A program made the position numbers and the translations under genes. A stretch of 18,794 bases of DNA from Rhodospirillaceae bacterium UBA6608. Lineage in GTDB: Bacteria > Pseudomonadota > Alphaproteobacteria > Rhodospirillales_A > Casp-alpha2. A model generated the notes under the pieces. The model made no database searches, was not told where the DNA came from, and saw only the letters and a program-made list of their open reading frames with translations. The stretch is from positions 1 to 18,794 of the forward strand of contig DJHY01000249.1 in NCBI GenBank assembly GCA_002433335.1, in the 5' to 3' direction. Below are positions 1 to 7,962 of the stretch, one piece after another (the first letter of the stretch is position 1; every line of letters begins with the position of its first letter).

Positions 1-513
1 GATCTTGAGGTCCGGAATCCGCGCGACCAGGGGGCCCAGGATGCGTTCGATGAACACGGCCTCGCGGTCGAAGATGTCGATATCGGCGTCCGTGACTTCA
101 CCATGCAATAGCAGCGGCATCCCGATCTCGGCCACTTTTTCCAACACGCCCTGAACCTTGGCGATGTCGGTGACGCCGCTGTCGGAATTGGTCGTCGCCC
201 CGGCGGGATAATACTTCACCGCCGTCAGCACACCGTCGCCATGACCGGCGGCCAGATCGTCCGGGTCCGTGTTGTCGGTCAGATAGGCCGTCATCAGCGG
301 CGTGAATTCGATCCCTTCCGGCACTGCCGCCAGAATGCGCTCGCGATAGGCCGCGGCCAGGGCCGAGGTGGTCACCGGCGGCACCAGGTTCGGCATGACC
401 ACGGCGCGGGCCATCTGCCGCGCGGTATAGGGCACGACGGCGGCCATCATCGCGCCGTCGCGGAAATGCACATGCCAGTCGTCGGGACGGCGGATCGTCA
501 GGGTATCGGTCAT
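1..513 (-). CDS. pyrC: Dihydroorotase PyrC (homodimeric class), N-terminal part, cut by window edge
   Basis: Catalyses the reversible cyclisation of N-carbamoyl-L-aspartate to dihydroorotate, the third step of de novo pyrimidine synthesis, in the cytoplasm. Only the first 171 residues lie in the window; E. coli-type PyrC has about 345. The visible part resembles E. coli PyrC almost from end to end. The metal-binding HVH is at residues 14-16 in the [10 protein letters not shown] stretch, the lysine expected to be carboxylated is K100 ([12 protein letters not shown]), and the metal-binding histidine is H137 (LLLHGEVTD). All are offset by two from E. coli H16, H18, K102 and H139. The ATG at 511-513 fits the usual N-terminus; no clear Shine-Dalgarno sequence precedes it. 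It starts 14 bases after the asnB stop on the same strand, so it is probably the distal gene of the glycosyltransferase operon. Confidence 0.95.
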   Translation of the reverse strand, partial: MTDTLTIRRPDDWHVHFRDGAMMAAVVPYTARQMARAVVMPNLVPPVTTSALAAAYRERILAAVPEGIEFTPLMTAYLTDNTDPDDLAAGHGDGVLTAVKYYPAGATTNSDSGVTDIAKVQGVLEKVAEIGMPLLLHGEVTDADIDIFDREAVFIERILGPLVARIPDLKI

Positions 514-527
514 CGGTATTTAAAGGC

Positions 528-2306
528 TCAGACGGCCTCTCCAAGAACTTCCAGGACGCCGCCGCGCTGTGCGCCGCCCAGGATGTGGTGTTGATGCCAG
601 ACGGCATAGAACAGCAGGCTCCAGGCGGCCTGCATCTCGCGCTTGCCGGCGCTGCGGAACAACGCCGTCACGGCGTCGGGCCGGCAAATTTCGGCGACGC
701 CGGCCTGAGCCGCGACCAGGGGCCCCAGGCGTTGGCCCTCGGCGGCGATCCATTCGCCCACCGGCACGGTAAAGCCGCGCTTGGCCGCGAACGGGCGGGC
801 CATCGGCGCGACCTTTTCCAGCCATTGCCGCAAAATCCATTTGCCGCGCCCGCGCCGGACCTTCAGCGCATCGGGCAGGCCGAAGCCGAACGACGCCAGC
901 TTGGTATCCAGGAACGGCACCCGGCCCTCGACCCCATGAACCATCAGGCAACGGTCGAGCTTGGTCAAAAGATCGTTGGGCAGCCAATCGGCCATGTCCA
1001 CGGCCTGGGCCCGCTGCAGGGCCGTCCAGCCATGGCCGCGCGTATCCTCTTCGGCGGCGGCCATGCCGCCCCGCCAATTGCGGTTTTCGTCGCGCAACAG
1101 GCCCAATCCTTCCAAAGCACCCCGGTCGCGCATCGCGCGCCCGCCCAGGATCCGCCAGCGGGTCGCCCGGCGATACCGCCCGTACCCGGCGAAGACCTCG
1201 TCCCCGCCCTCGCCCGACAGGATCACCTTGGTCCCGGACTCGCGCGCGGTCTGCGCCAGCTTGTAGGTCGGCAGCACGGCGTAATCCGCCGCCGGATCGT
1301 CCATGGCGGCGGCGATCTCCGGCAGCATGTCCCAAAAGTCGGCGGCGCCGAATTCAACCTCGTGATGATCCGCGCCCAGATGGGCCGCGATCTCGCGCGC
1401 CAGGGCCCGCTCGTCATGCACGGCTGTGCCCGAGAACCCGGCGGTAAAGGCTTTGACCGGTCGCTCGTTCAAACGCGACATCATGGCCAGCAGGACCGTG
1501 GAATCGATCCCGCCCGAAAAGAACATGCCATAGGGAACGTCCGAGCGCTGATGCACGCCGACCGCATCGTCCAACAGATCGTCCAGGCGCATCAGCGCCT
1601 CGGAGCGGCTGATGTCCTTGGGCGCGCCCTCAGGCAGGGGGGAGGTCCGGTTATGTCCGATCACCCGTCCCTTTTCGACGATCAGGGTCTCGCCGGGCAT
1701 GACCCGCTCGATCCCGGCGAAAGGCGTTTCCCGGCCACAGGAAAACTGCGTCTGCAGCATCTCGTCCCGCGCCGTCGGGTTCAGGCGGGCCATGGCCAAT
1801 CCAGCCCTAATCAGGGCCTGGGGCTCGGACGCGAAGGCGAAGCCCGCCCCCGACTGGGAGAAATACAGCGGCTTGATACCGAACGGATCGCGGGTCAGGA
1901 CAAGCCGCCCCCGCGTCTGATCATGAATGGCGATGGCGTACATGCCGCGCAGATGGTCGGTAAAGGCCAGTTCCTCGCGCAGGTACAGTTGCAGCGGGAC
2001 CTCACAATCGGAGCGGGTCTTGAACGGCACACGGCCCAGGTCGAGTTTGACCTCGACGTAATTGTAGATTTCGCCGTTGGCGACCAACACGGCCTCGCCG
2101 CCGTCCGGTCCCTTGGCGGCGATGGGCTGGTCCCCGGTTTCCAGATCGATGATCGCAAGGCGGGTTTGGATCAGGCCGACGTCGCCGTCTACATGGCGGC
2201 CGCGCCCGTCCGGCCCCCGATGGCCCAGGGCGTCGGCCAGCGCGTCGAGAATCTCCGCCGCCGGGGCGGAGCCGTCTCGCGTCATGATACCTGCAATACC
2301 GCACAT
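528..2306 (-). CDS. asnB: Glutamine-dependent asparagine synthetase-like amidotransferase (AsnB family)
   Basis: 592 residues with the two-domain AsnB architecture. The N-terminal class II glutamine amidotransferase domain begins MCGIAGI, so Cys2 becomes the N-terminal nucleophile after Met removal. It also shows the glutamine-site Arg49, NGEIYNY at 78-84 and SDCE at 99-102. The C-terminal ATP-pyrophosphatase synthetase domain has the P-loop SGGIDS at 264-269 and SGEGGDEVFAGY at 364-375. The family releases ammonia from glutamine and transfers it to an adenylated carboxylate, classically aspartate. The gene lies 15 bases after a glycosyltransferase gene and 14 before pyrC. AsnB homologues in polysaccharide loci can instead amidate uronic acids, so the substrate here is open: the fold and chemistry are well supported, asparagine synthesis itself is inferred. 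The ATG is set by the required N-terminal Cys. Confidence 0.93.
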   Translation of the reverse strand: MCGIAGIMTRDGSAPAAEILDALADALGHRGPDGRGRHVDGDVGLIQTRLAIIDLETGDQPIAAKGPDGGEAVLVANGEIYNYVEVKLDLGRVPFKTRSDCEVPLQLYLREELAFTDHLRGMYAIAIHDQTRGRLVLTRDPFGIKPLYFSQSGAGFAFASEPQALIRAGLAMARLNPTARDEMLQTQFSCGRETPFAGIERVMPGETLIVEKGRVIGHNRTSPLPEGAPKDISRSEALMRLDDLLDDAVGVHQRSDVPYGMFFSGGIDSTVLLAMMSRLNERPVKAFTAGFSGTAVHDERALAREIAAHLGADHHEVEFGAADFWDMLPEIAAAMDDPAADYAVLPTYKLAQTARESGTKVILSGEGGDEVFAGYGRYRRATRWRILGGRAMRDRGALEGLGLLRDENRNWRGGMAAAEEDTRGHGWTALQRAQAVDMADWLPNDLLTKLDRCLMVHGVEGRVPFLDTKLASFGFGLPDALKVRRGRGKWILRQWLEKVAPMARPFAAKRGFTVPVGEWIAAEGQRLGPLVAAQAGVAEICRPDAVTALFRSAGKREMQAAWSLLFYAVWHQHHILGGAQRGGVLEVLGEAV

Positions 2307-2321
2307 GGGAGCGATCTTACG

Positions 2322-3362
2322 TCAGTTTTGCGATTTCGTGACGATGGATTGAAAAAATTCCATGTAGCGCTTCACCACTTGGGCTTCGGTAAAGTTCTCC
2401 TGGTAAACCTCGTGACCACGGCGGGCGATGTTGTCGGCCAGCTCGTAGTCCTCGGTCACGGCGCGGATCGCGCGGGCCAGGGCATCGGAATCGTCGACCG
2501 GCACCAGAATGCCGGAATCCATGTGTTCGATCAGCGTACCCGGCCCCATGCTGTCGGCGGCGATGGTCGGCACGCCCTGCGCCCAGGCTTCCAAAATCAC
2601 GTTGCCCAGCGGCTCGTGCCGGGACGGACAAACGAACAGATCGCAGGACGCGAACAGCGCGGGCGTATCCTCGCGCCATCCCAGGAACCGCACGCGCGGC
2701 TTGATTCCCAGGTCTTCGGCCTGCTTTTCCAGGCTTTCACGCAGCGGCCCCTCGCCCGCCAACCACAGATAGGTATTGGGCACGCGGGCCATGGCGCGCA
2801 ACAACACGTCGAAGCCCTTGTTCTCGTGCAACCGGCCCAGGGCCAGGATCAACGAGGCATTTTCCGGGGTGTAGAGCGAGCGGCGATTGATCGGCTCGGC
2901 CCGTTCTTCGCTGACGAAGTTCGGCAGGTAATGGGCCCGGTCGGTGACCCAACCCTCGGTGACGATGTGTTTGACGATGTCTTCCGTATTGCCGATCAGA
3001 TGGTCGCAGTTCTGATAGTACTTCAGGTCGTAGTACCCACCCAGGCGCGCGACATGGACGAAATCGCCGTTCGGCTTGGGGCACATCTTGGTCGCCCGGT
3101 TCATCCAGGTCATGACGATCTGCGGCTGAAAGGATTTGATCTCGTGCTTGATCGCGCGCGGGGTGCGACGGTCGAGCATGCCGCCGAACGGCAGTTCCAA
3201 CGGCTCGATCCCCGCATCGCGCAGCACCTGGGCGCGGGCCTTATTTTCACGGATCAGCACACGCTGTTCCAACCCGGCGCGGTGCAGGGCGCGGACCAGC
3301 CGCACGAAGAACGTTTCGGCGCCGCCGAATTCCGCCCCGGCCATGGCCTGAAGAACTCTCAT
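2322..3362 (-). CDS. GT4-family glycosyltransferase
   Basis: 346 residues, GT-B fold, family GT4 retaining glycosyltransferase, probably cytoplasmic or peripheral at the inner membrane and building LPS or another surface glycan. It starts MRVLQAMAGAEFGGAET, whose GGAET loop at 13-17 is typical of GT4 N-domains. GRLHENKG at 176-183 opens the nucleotide-sugar domain, and the donor-binding EX7E motif is E250 to E258 (EPLGNVILE). The reading frame stays open further upstream, but the ATG at 3360-3362 is preferred: it begins the conserved beta strand, follows a GAAAGG Shine-Dalgarno-like sequence, and lies 16 bases after the previous stop instead of inside that gene. The sugar donor and acceptor cannot be told from sequence. 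Confidence 0.9.
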   Translation of the reverse strand: MRVLQAMAGAEFGGAETFFVRLVRALHRAGLEQRVLIRENKARAQVLRDAGIEPLELPFGGMLDRRTPRAIKHEIKSFQPQIVMTWMNRATKMCPKPNGDFVHVARLGGYYDLKYYQNCDHLIGNTEDIVKHIVTEGWVTDRAHYLPNFVSEERAEPINRRSLYTPENASLILALGRLHENKGFDVLLRAMARVPNTYLWLAGEGPLRESLEKQAEDLGIKPRVRFLGWREDTPALFASCDLFVCPSRHEPLGNVILEAWAQGVPTIAADSMGPGTLIEHMDSGILVPVDDSDALARAIRAVTEDYELADNIARRGHEVYQENFTEAQVVKRYMEFFQSIVTKSQN

Positions 3363-3378
3363 CTGGAAAAACCTTTCG

Positions 3379-4413
3379 TCATGGCAACAGCCGTTCCCAG
3401 GCCGCGGCCGCTTCGGGCCAGCGCCAGGAACGCTGCTTTTCCAGGGCCGCCGCCTGTTGCGCCGACCACAGGGCATCATCCGTCAAAAGCCGCACGGCGG
3501 ATGCGGCGAACGACGCATCGTCACGGGCGACAAAACCCGTTTCACCGTCGATCACCCGCTCCTTCATGGAACCCAGATCCGTCACCACGGTGGGCAGGCC
3601 CATGCATTGGGCCTCGGCCACGGACATGCAGAAGGTTTCATTGATGTCCCCGCGATAGAGCATGCATCGGGCCTGTCTAAATTCCTCGATTAGGCGCTGC
3701 TTGGGCACCGGCCCTTGCAGACGAACTCCTTTTTCCGCCAAGCCCTTAGCCTTGTCGAGAACTTTCGCCATCGGGTCGGCCTTGCGATCCCCGGCAACGC
3801 CGTAGACCGCCGCCCCCGTGAACAGGTGCAGTTCCGCCCCCGGCACCTGGGGCTGGATGTCCAAGGCCCAACGGTCGAGCAGCCAATCCAATCCGCGCAA
3901 AGGGTTCGAGGTAAAGACCGCGCGCGGCCCCGGCGGGGATGAGGCGGGCTCTGCCGCGCAGAATGCATCGGGCAGACCGTAAGGAATGACCACCCGATTG
4001 CGCACCGGGCACCAGCCGGGATAGGTCTCGGCGTGGTAATCGCCGATGAACACGATGGCGTCGGCGTATTTCCACAACTTCGACAGATAGCGCCATTTGA
4101 CCATGTAGGTCGCGGGATTATGGGTCCAGAACACGGTCCGCCCGGCCTGCGGCATCAGGGGCAGCACCTTGTCCCCCCGGTTGGCGATGAACAGGTCGGC
4201 CTTGTCCGGCATGCCGTCCTTGAGCGGCACCCAGCGCACGCCCTTGTGCACCAACGGTCCGGCGCAATTGTTATGGACCGAGACCTCGTGCCCGCGCGCG
4301 GCCAGTTCCTCCATCAGGAACACCAGCGAGGTTTCGGCCCCGCCCAGGGGGCCTTGTTCGGGCGTGCGGCCATCGAATTCGATGCCGTCATCGGCCAGGA
4401 CGATACGGGCCAT
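3379..4413 (-). CDS. GT4-family glycosyltransferase
   Basis: 344 residues, a second GT-B/GT4 glycosyltransferase. The N-domain has GGAETS at 24-29 (PLGGAETSLVFLMEELAARG). The C-domain has the EX7E pair E259 and E267 (NETFCMSVAEAQ), followed by the usual GLPTVVTD segment. It is divergent from the downstream GT4, so this is not a recent tandem duplication. Its ATG directly abuts the TAG of the upstream GT2 gene (zero spacing), which implies translational coupling; a GGAAAGAG sequence inside the upstream gene can serve as ribosome-binding site. It probably adds one sugar to the same glycan as its neighbours. The specificity is unknown. Confidence 0.9.
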   Translation of the reverse strand: MARIVLADDGIEFDGRTPEQGPLGGAETSLVFLMEELAARGHEVSVHNNCAGPLVHKGVRWVPLKDGMPDKADLFIANRGDKVLPLMPQAGRTVFWTHNPATYMVKWRYLSKLWKYADAIVFIGDYHAETYPGWCPVRNRVVIPYGLPDAFCAAEPASSPPGPRAVFTSNPLRGLDWLLDRWALDIQPQVPGAELHLFTGAAVYGVAGDRKADPMAKVLDKAKGLAEKGVRLQGPVPKQRLIEEFRQARCMLYRGDINETFCMSVAEAQCMGLPTVVTDLGSMKERVIDGETGFVARDDASFAASAVRLLTDDALWSAQQAAALEKQRSWRWPEAAAAWERLLP

Positions 4414-5199
4414 CTAAATCTCTTTCCGGGGGTTGCCGTCGGCGTCTTCGAGTGTCGCCTTGAGGTGCGAAATCAGGGGATACAGCCCGGCGCATAGCGC
4501 GATCATGAAGCCGTAGCCGCCTTCGCGGTAACCCTTGCGCCGGATGTAACATTTGAAGAACCGGGTGAACAGGCGACGCAGATTGTTGGCGAAGGAACCG
4601 GCCTGTCCGGTTTCGCGCAGGTCGCGGGCCCGCGCCGTGGTGTAGCTGTCCAGCCGCCGCAGCATGTCCGACAGGTTGCGGTCGACGTAATGGTCCAGCC
4701 GATTGGTCAGCATCGGACCCTTGGCCCCGCTCCAATCCAGGGACGGATGGACCCGCTGCGGTCCCCAGCGCTTGACCCCACGGCGGAACAGGCCTGGATA
4801 CGCAGCCTTGCCGAAGCTCGCCCCCCAGCCCCAGCGGACCAGACGCTCGCCGATATAGTTATCGACCAGAATTTCGTGCCAATCGTGCGGGGTCGACCCG
4901 ATCACGGCGCGGATTTCACCGGCCAGGGCCTCGGGCACGCGCTCGTCGGCATCGACTTCCAACACCCAGTCGCCGGTGCAGGCATCGATCGCAGCATTGC
5001 GCCGGTCGCCTTCGATATCCCAGGAACCTTCGACGATCCGGTCGGTGAAGCGGCGAGCGATCTCGCCGGACGCATCCGTACATTTGTCCAACAGAACCAC
5101 CAGCTCGTCCCCAAAGGTCAGGGTCTTCAGGCAGTCTTCCAATTGCGCCGCTTCGTTGTGGACGCAAATGGCGATGGACAGCTTCGGGCCGCCGGTCAT
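4414..5199 (-). CDS. GT2-family glycosyltransferase (WaaE/KdtX-like)
   Basis: 261 residues, GT-A fold. It begins MTGGPKLSIAICVHNEAAQL, the typical first strand of GT2 enzymes, and carries the metal/nucleotide DXD motif as DAD at 83-85 (LEVDADERVPE). The pattern of a short GT2 with VDADERV and a C-terminal hydrophobic stretch at about 223-245 resembles the WaaE/KdtX beta-1,4-glucosyltransferases that decorate the inner LPS core; this is family resemblance only. The frame is open for nine more codons upstream, but the ATG at 5197-5199 is chosen. It overlaps the upstream TGA in a 4-base ATGA junction, the usual coupled arrangement, and AAGGAAG lies at Shine-Dalgarno distance. Confidence 0.9.
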   Translation of the reverse strand: MTGGPKLSIAICVHNEAAQLEDCLKTLTFGDELVVLLDKCTDASGEIARRFTDRIVEGSWDIEGDRRNAAIDACTGDWVLEVDADERVPEALAGEIRAVIGSTPHDWHEILVDNYIGERLVRWGWGASFGKAAYPGLFRRGVKRWGPQRVHPSLDWSGAKGPMLTNRLDHYVDRNLSDMLRRLDSYTTARARDLRETGQAGSFANNLRRLFTRFFKCYIRRKGYREGGYGFMIALCAGLYPLISHLKATLEDADGNPRKEI

Positions 5200-6158
5200 G
5201 ACGCGGCTTCCTTGAACCCGGTCCACAGGTCACAGGCCGCGGCTTCGGCCGCATCGACGGACAGCTTGTCCATCAGGCTCGGCGAGTTTTCCCAATCGTA
5301 ATTTTCCGGGAAACTTTCCAGGAATCCGGCCCCGCGCACCACGCGGCAATGCGCCCCCCAGGGGGCGTATAGTTCATCCGGCGTCGGCCCGAACAGGCCC
5401 AGCGTCGGCACCTCCGCCGCCGATGCCAGGTGCATCAGGCCGGAATCATTACCGACATAAAAAGAAGCCCGCTCCAAGCAGGCATAGACTTCCAGCAACG
5501 ACAGATTGCCGACCAGATCGATACGCCGGTCCTCGGGAATGCTGGCCAAAAATTCCTCGACCGAGGCACGCTCCGACTCATGGCCGAACACGGCGACGGA
5601 AGCCCCTGCCAGAATGCCGCCGGCACCCGTCAAACGGCGCACCAGCTCGGCGAACCGATCCTGCGGCCAGGTCTTGCCCCGCCAATTGGCGGTGGGGCCA
5701 ATCGCCAGGACCGGCTTGTCGCCGGGGATCAGGCGTTCGGCCACGGCGCGATGGGCGTCGTTGATCCAGATTTTGGGGGCCGGAACGTCGTCGGTGATCC
5801 GCATCACCTGGGCATACCGCTCCAACCGATGGCCGGCACCTTTGCGCCCCATTCGGTAGCGATGCCAGGTCGGAATCAGATAGGTCATGGGCGTATTGCG
5901 CAGATCGACCAGGATCGACCACATCCGCCCGAAGCATTGCGACCACAGGCCCAGCCAATGCAGCGACCAACGCTTTTTGTCCAAGACGATGATGCGTTCC
6001 AGGCCCGGCACCGCTTCGAACAGCGGCGCGGCCACGGGACCGCAGGCAACGGTAATCCGCGCCCCGGGATTGTCGGCGACCAGACGGCCCAAAATCCCCG
6101 TGGACAGAACCGCATCGCCGATGCGGGTCGCCGTGACGAACAGGATATGTTTAGCCAT
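5196..6158 (-). CDS. GT9-family heptosyltransferase-like glycosyltransferase
   Basis: 320 residues resembling ADP-heptose:LPS heptosyltransferases (WaaC/WaaF/WaaQ family, GT9), which build the LPS inner core on the cytoplasmic face of the inner membrane. The N-terminus has the family RIGDAVLST segment with the candidate catalytic Asp15. The C-domain has the donor-site WRGKTWP at 159-165 and NDSGLMHLA at 237-245 followed by PTLGLFGPT. It is the first gene of the leftward operon and overlaps the next by 4 bases (ATGA). No strong Shine-Dalgarno precedes the ATG, but the N-terminus fits the family. Transfer of heptose as opposed to another sugar is an inference. Confidence 0.92.
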   Translation of the reverse strand: MAKHILFVTATRIGDAVLSTGILGRLVADNPGARITVACGPVAAPLFEAVPGLERIIVLDKKRWSLHWLGLWSQCFGRMWSILVDLRNTPMTYLIPTWHRYRMGRKGAGHRLERYAQVMRITDDVPAPKIWINDAHRAVAERLIPGDKPVLAIGPTANWRGKTWPQDRFAELVRRLTGAGGILAGASVAVFGHESERASVEEFLASIPEDRRIDLVGNLSLLEVYACLERASFYVGNDSGLMHLASAAEVPTLGLFGPTPDELYAPWGAHCRVVRGAGFLESFPENYDWENSPSLMDKLSVDAAEAAACDLWTGFKEAAS

Positions 6159-6352
6159 GACCGATCGATTTCGTGTCCGTTGCGCGGGCCGGTAGCGGAC
6201 ATGCCCGGACGAAACCGCTGTTTCGCCGCTGATTGAAACGACATGCCCCCGTCATAATAGGGCACTTATAGGGCGGGTATCCCCTGTTGCCTAGGGCGCT
6301 GGCGGCTCCCATATTCAGGGCAACCGTTCCGATCCGAACCTGGGATAGAATC
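6159..6352. promoter_or_regulatory. Divergent intergenic region between the glycosyltransferase operon and ygfZ
   Basis: These 194 bases separate two divergent start codons, so promoters for both directions are expected here. Rightward, TTGAAA at 6233-6238 and CATAAT at 6253-6258 resemble -35/-10 boxes but sit only 14 bases apart. On the opposite strand the complement of 6254-6259 reads TATTAT, a possible -10 for the leftward operon. CGAAAC at 6210-6215 and GTTTCG at 6220-6225 form a 6-bp hairpin with a 4-base loop, and GACATGCCC occurs twice, near 6199 and 6240. No individual promoter is certain. Confidence 0.4.
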
Positions 6353-7258
6353 ATGACCAAGAACATCTACGTAATTCTGGAAGATCGCGGCGTCCTGGCC
6401 GTCGGCGGCGACGAAGCGCGGAGCTTCCTTCAGGGCTTAATTTCCAACGATATCAACAAGGTAACGGCGGACCACGCAATCCACGCCGCCTTGCTGACGC
6501 CCCAGGGGAAATACCTGCACGATTTCTTCATCGCCCAAGCGGCGGACGGTCGCCTGTTGATCGACTGCGAACGCGAACGCCTGCCGGATCTGTTGAAGCG
6601 GCTGAAAATGTACAAACTGCGGGCCAAGGTCGACCTGGCGGACGTGTCCGAGGACTGGACCGTCGCCGCCCTGCCCGGCTTTTCTCCGACCTTGGCGCGG
6701 ATCAAAGTGGCCAGTCCCGGCGATGCCCGGGCGGCGGACGGCGGCGTTTATTTCATCGACCCCCGGTTGGAGGAACTGGGCGCCCGCGCGATCCTTCCAT
6801 CGGCCACCGCCGAACAGGCCTTGGGTCAGGATGGCGCCACGGCGGGCGAGCGGCCCGCCTACGACCTGTTGCGCCTGTCCCTGGGCGTACCCGACGGCAC
6901 CCGCGACATGATCGTCGATAAATCGATCCTGCTCGAAAGCGGGTTCGACGAACTGCACGGCGTCGATTGGAACAAGGGCTGCTACATGGGGCAGGAATTG
7001 ACCGCCCGCACCAAGTATCGCGGCCTGATCAAAAAGCGCCTGATGCCGGTCGAAATCGCGGGCCCCCTGCCCGAACCGGGCACCCCACTGATTCTGGACG
7101 GCAAGGACGTGGGCGAAATCCGCTCGACCGCCGCAACGGACGGTGGCGGCCTGGGCCTGGCCCTGGTGCGGCTGGAAGTATTGGAAGACGGCATTCCCAC
7201 GCTCGACGCGGCGGGGGCGCAGGTCACCCCGCGCAAACCGGGTTGGGCGACGTTCTAA
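6353..7258 (+). CDS. ygfZ: YgfZ/CAF17-like folate-binding protein
   Basis: 301 residues of the YgfZ/IBA57 family, GcvT-like proteins that bind tetrahydrofolate and support assembly or repair of certain Fe-S proteins such as MiaB. The diagnostic motif with the conserved cysteine, KGCYMGQE, is at 208-215 with Cys210, followed by TARTKYRG. The N-terminal half has RSFLQGLISNDI at 23-34 and LLTPQGKYLHDFF at 47-59, as in the family. The frame is open from 6287, but the ATG at 6353 gives the usual N-terminus (MTKNIYVILEDRGVLAV) with a GGGATAG sequence just upstream. It is divergent from the glycosyltransferase operon and is followed by a strong hairpin before the next gene. Confidence 0.93.
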   Translation: MTKNIYVILEDRGVLAVGGDEARSFLQGLISNDINKVTADHAIHAALLTPQGKYLHDFFIAQAADGRLLIDCERERLPDLLKRLKMYKLRAKVDLADVSEDWTVAALPGFSPTLARIKVASPGDARAADGGVYFIDPRLEELGARAILPSATAEQALGQDGATAGERPAYDLLRLSLGVPDGTRDMIVDKSILLESGFDELHGVDWNKGCYMGQELTARTKYRGLIKKRLMPVEIAGPLPEPGTPLILDGKDVGEIRSTAATDGGGLGLALVRLEVLEDGIPTLDAAGAQVTPRKPGWATF

Positions 7259-7283
7259 CCAACAATCTTCATTCTGGCCGGAT

Positions 7284-7311
7284 GGGCGGCGGATCATCAT
7301 AATCCCCGCCC
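7284..7311 (+). terminator. Strong hairpin after ygfZ, possible terminator or attenuator
   Basis: GGGCGG-c-GGAT at 7284-7294 pairs with ATCCCCGCCC at 7302-7311: ten base pairs with a single bulged C and a 7-base loop (catcata). It begins 25 bases after the ygfZ stop. A run of five T occurs only nine bases past the stem, further than in a textbook intrinsic terminator, so partial termination or mRNA-end protection is as likely as full termination. The stem ends exactly at an ATG (7312), which argues against that ATG being a good start. Confidence 0.45.
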
Positions 7312-7344
7312 ATGACCCTGTTTTTCTTTCGCAAGGCGGCACGA

Positions 7345-7962
7345 ATGCTCAAGCCTGTGGCCCGCAGCTATGAACGCCGCCTGGCCGAGCTGGGCCCGGA
7401 CGCCCGCGCCGTGTTCTGGAAAAGCGAGGATCACCAATACGTCCGGTTCGAGCGTCTGTACGAAGTGTTCGACCCCGCCGACGAGCGGGCGGGCGGCGTA
7501 TCGGTCGCAGATTTCGGCTGCGGCTACGGCGCGTTCTTCGATTTTCTAAGAGAGACGCCGGTGCTGCGAGGCGGCAGCTTCGTCGGCTACGACATGTCGC
7601 GAAAGATGATCGACGCCGCCCGCGCCCGAACCCGCGATCCGCGCGCCCGCTTCCTGCAGCAACTGACCGTGACCGAGCCAGCGGACTACGTCTTCGCCTG
7701 CGGCACCTACAACATGCACCTGGGGGCCGACCCCGAGGACTGGGCCGACTACATCAAGGAAAGCCTGCGCGGGCTGTGGACCCGCACCGGCAAGGCCTTG
7801 GCCTTCAACCTGTTGCGGGGCGACGCAACCGAACGTTATCAGGGCCTGTACTATGTCGATGGCGGGGAATTCCTTGATTTCTGCCGCCGCGAACTTTCTG
7901 CCGATACCGTCATGACCGACGACGCCCCCCTGCCCGACTTCACCTTCGTGGTTCGGCGTTAG
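7345..7962 (+). CDS. Class I SAM-dependent methyltransferase
   Basis: 205 residues with a Rossmann methyltransferase core. Motif I is VADFGCGYGAFF (DFGCGYG at 56-62), followed by VGYDMSRKMIDAARAR, whose Asp should bind the SAM ribose, and by FACGTYNMHLG in the motif IV region. The substrate cannot be recognised from the sequence. The frame also offers an ATG at 7312. I prefer the one at 7345 because AAGGCGG precedes it at Shine-Dalgarno distance, the 7312 ATG is flush against a stable hairpin, and the intervening codons are unusually T-rich. The stop overlaps the stop of the convergent amidase gene by four bases, leaving no room for a terminator between them. Confidence 0.85.
   Translation: MLKPVARSYERRLAELGPDARAVFWKSEDHQYVRFERLYEVFDPADERAGGVSVADFGCGYGAFFDFLRETPVLRGGSFVGYDMSRKMIDAARARTRDPRARFLQQLTVTEPADYVFACGTYNMHLGADPEDWADYIKESLRGLWTRTGKALAFNLLRGDATERYQGLYYVDGGEFLDFCRRELSADTVMTDDAPLPDFTFVVRR

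Noticed and set aside
585..3644. 1019-codon open frame on the plus strand opposite asnB and the first GT4 gene
   Set aside because: It is rich in Arg, Gly, Pro, Gln and His, has no recognisable domain and spans two well-supported genes and their junctions; it is a by-product of the GC-biased codon use on the other strand.
6437..7342. 301-codon open frame antisense to ygfZ
   Set aside because: The ygfZ strand carries the full family motif set; the antisense product is low-complexity (Gln, Gly, Arg) and has no domain.
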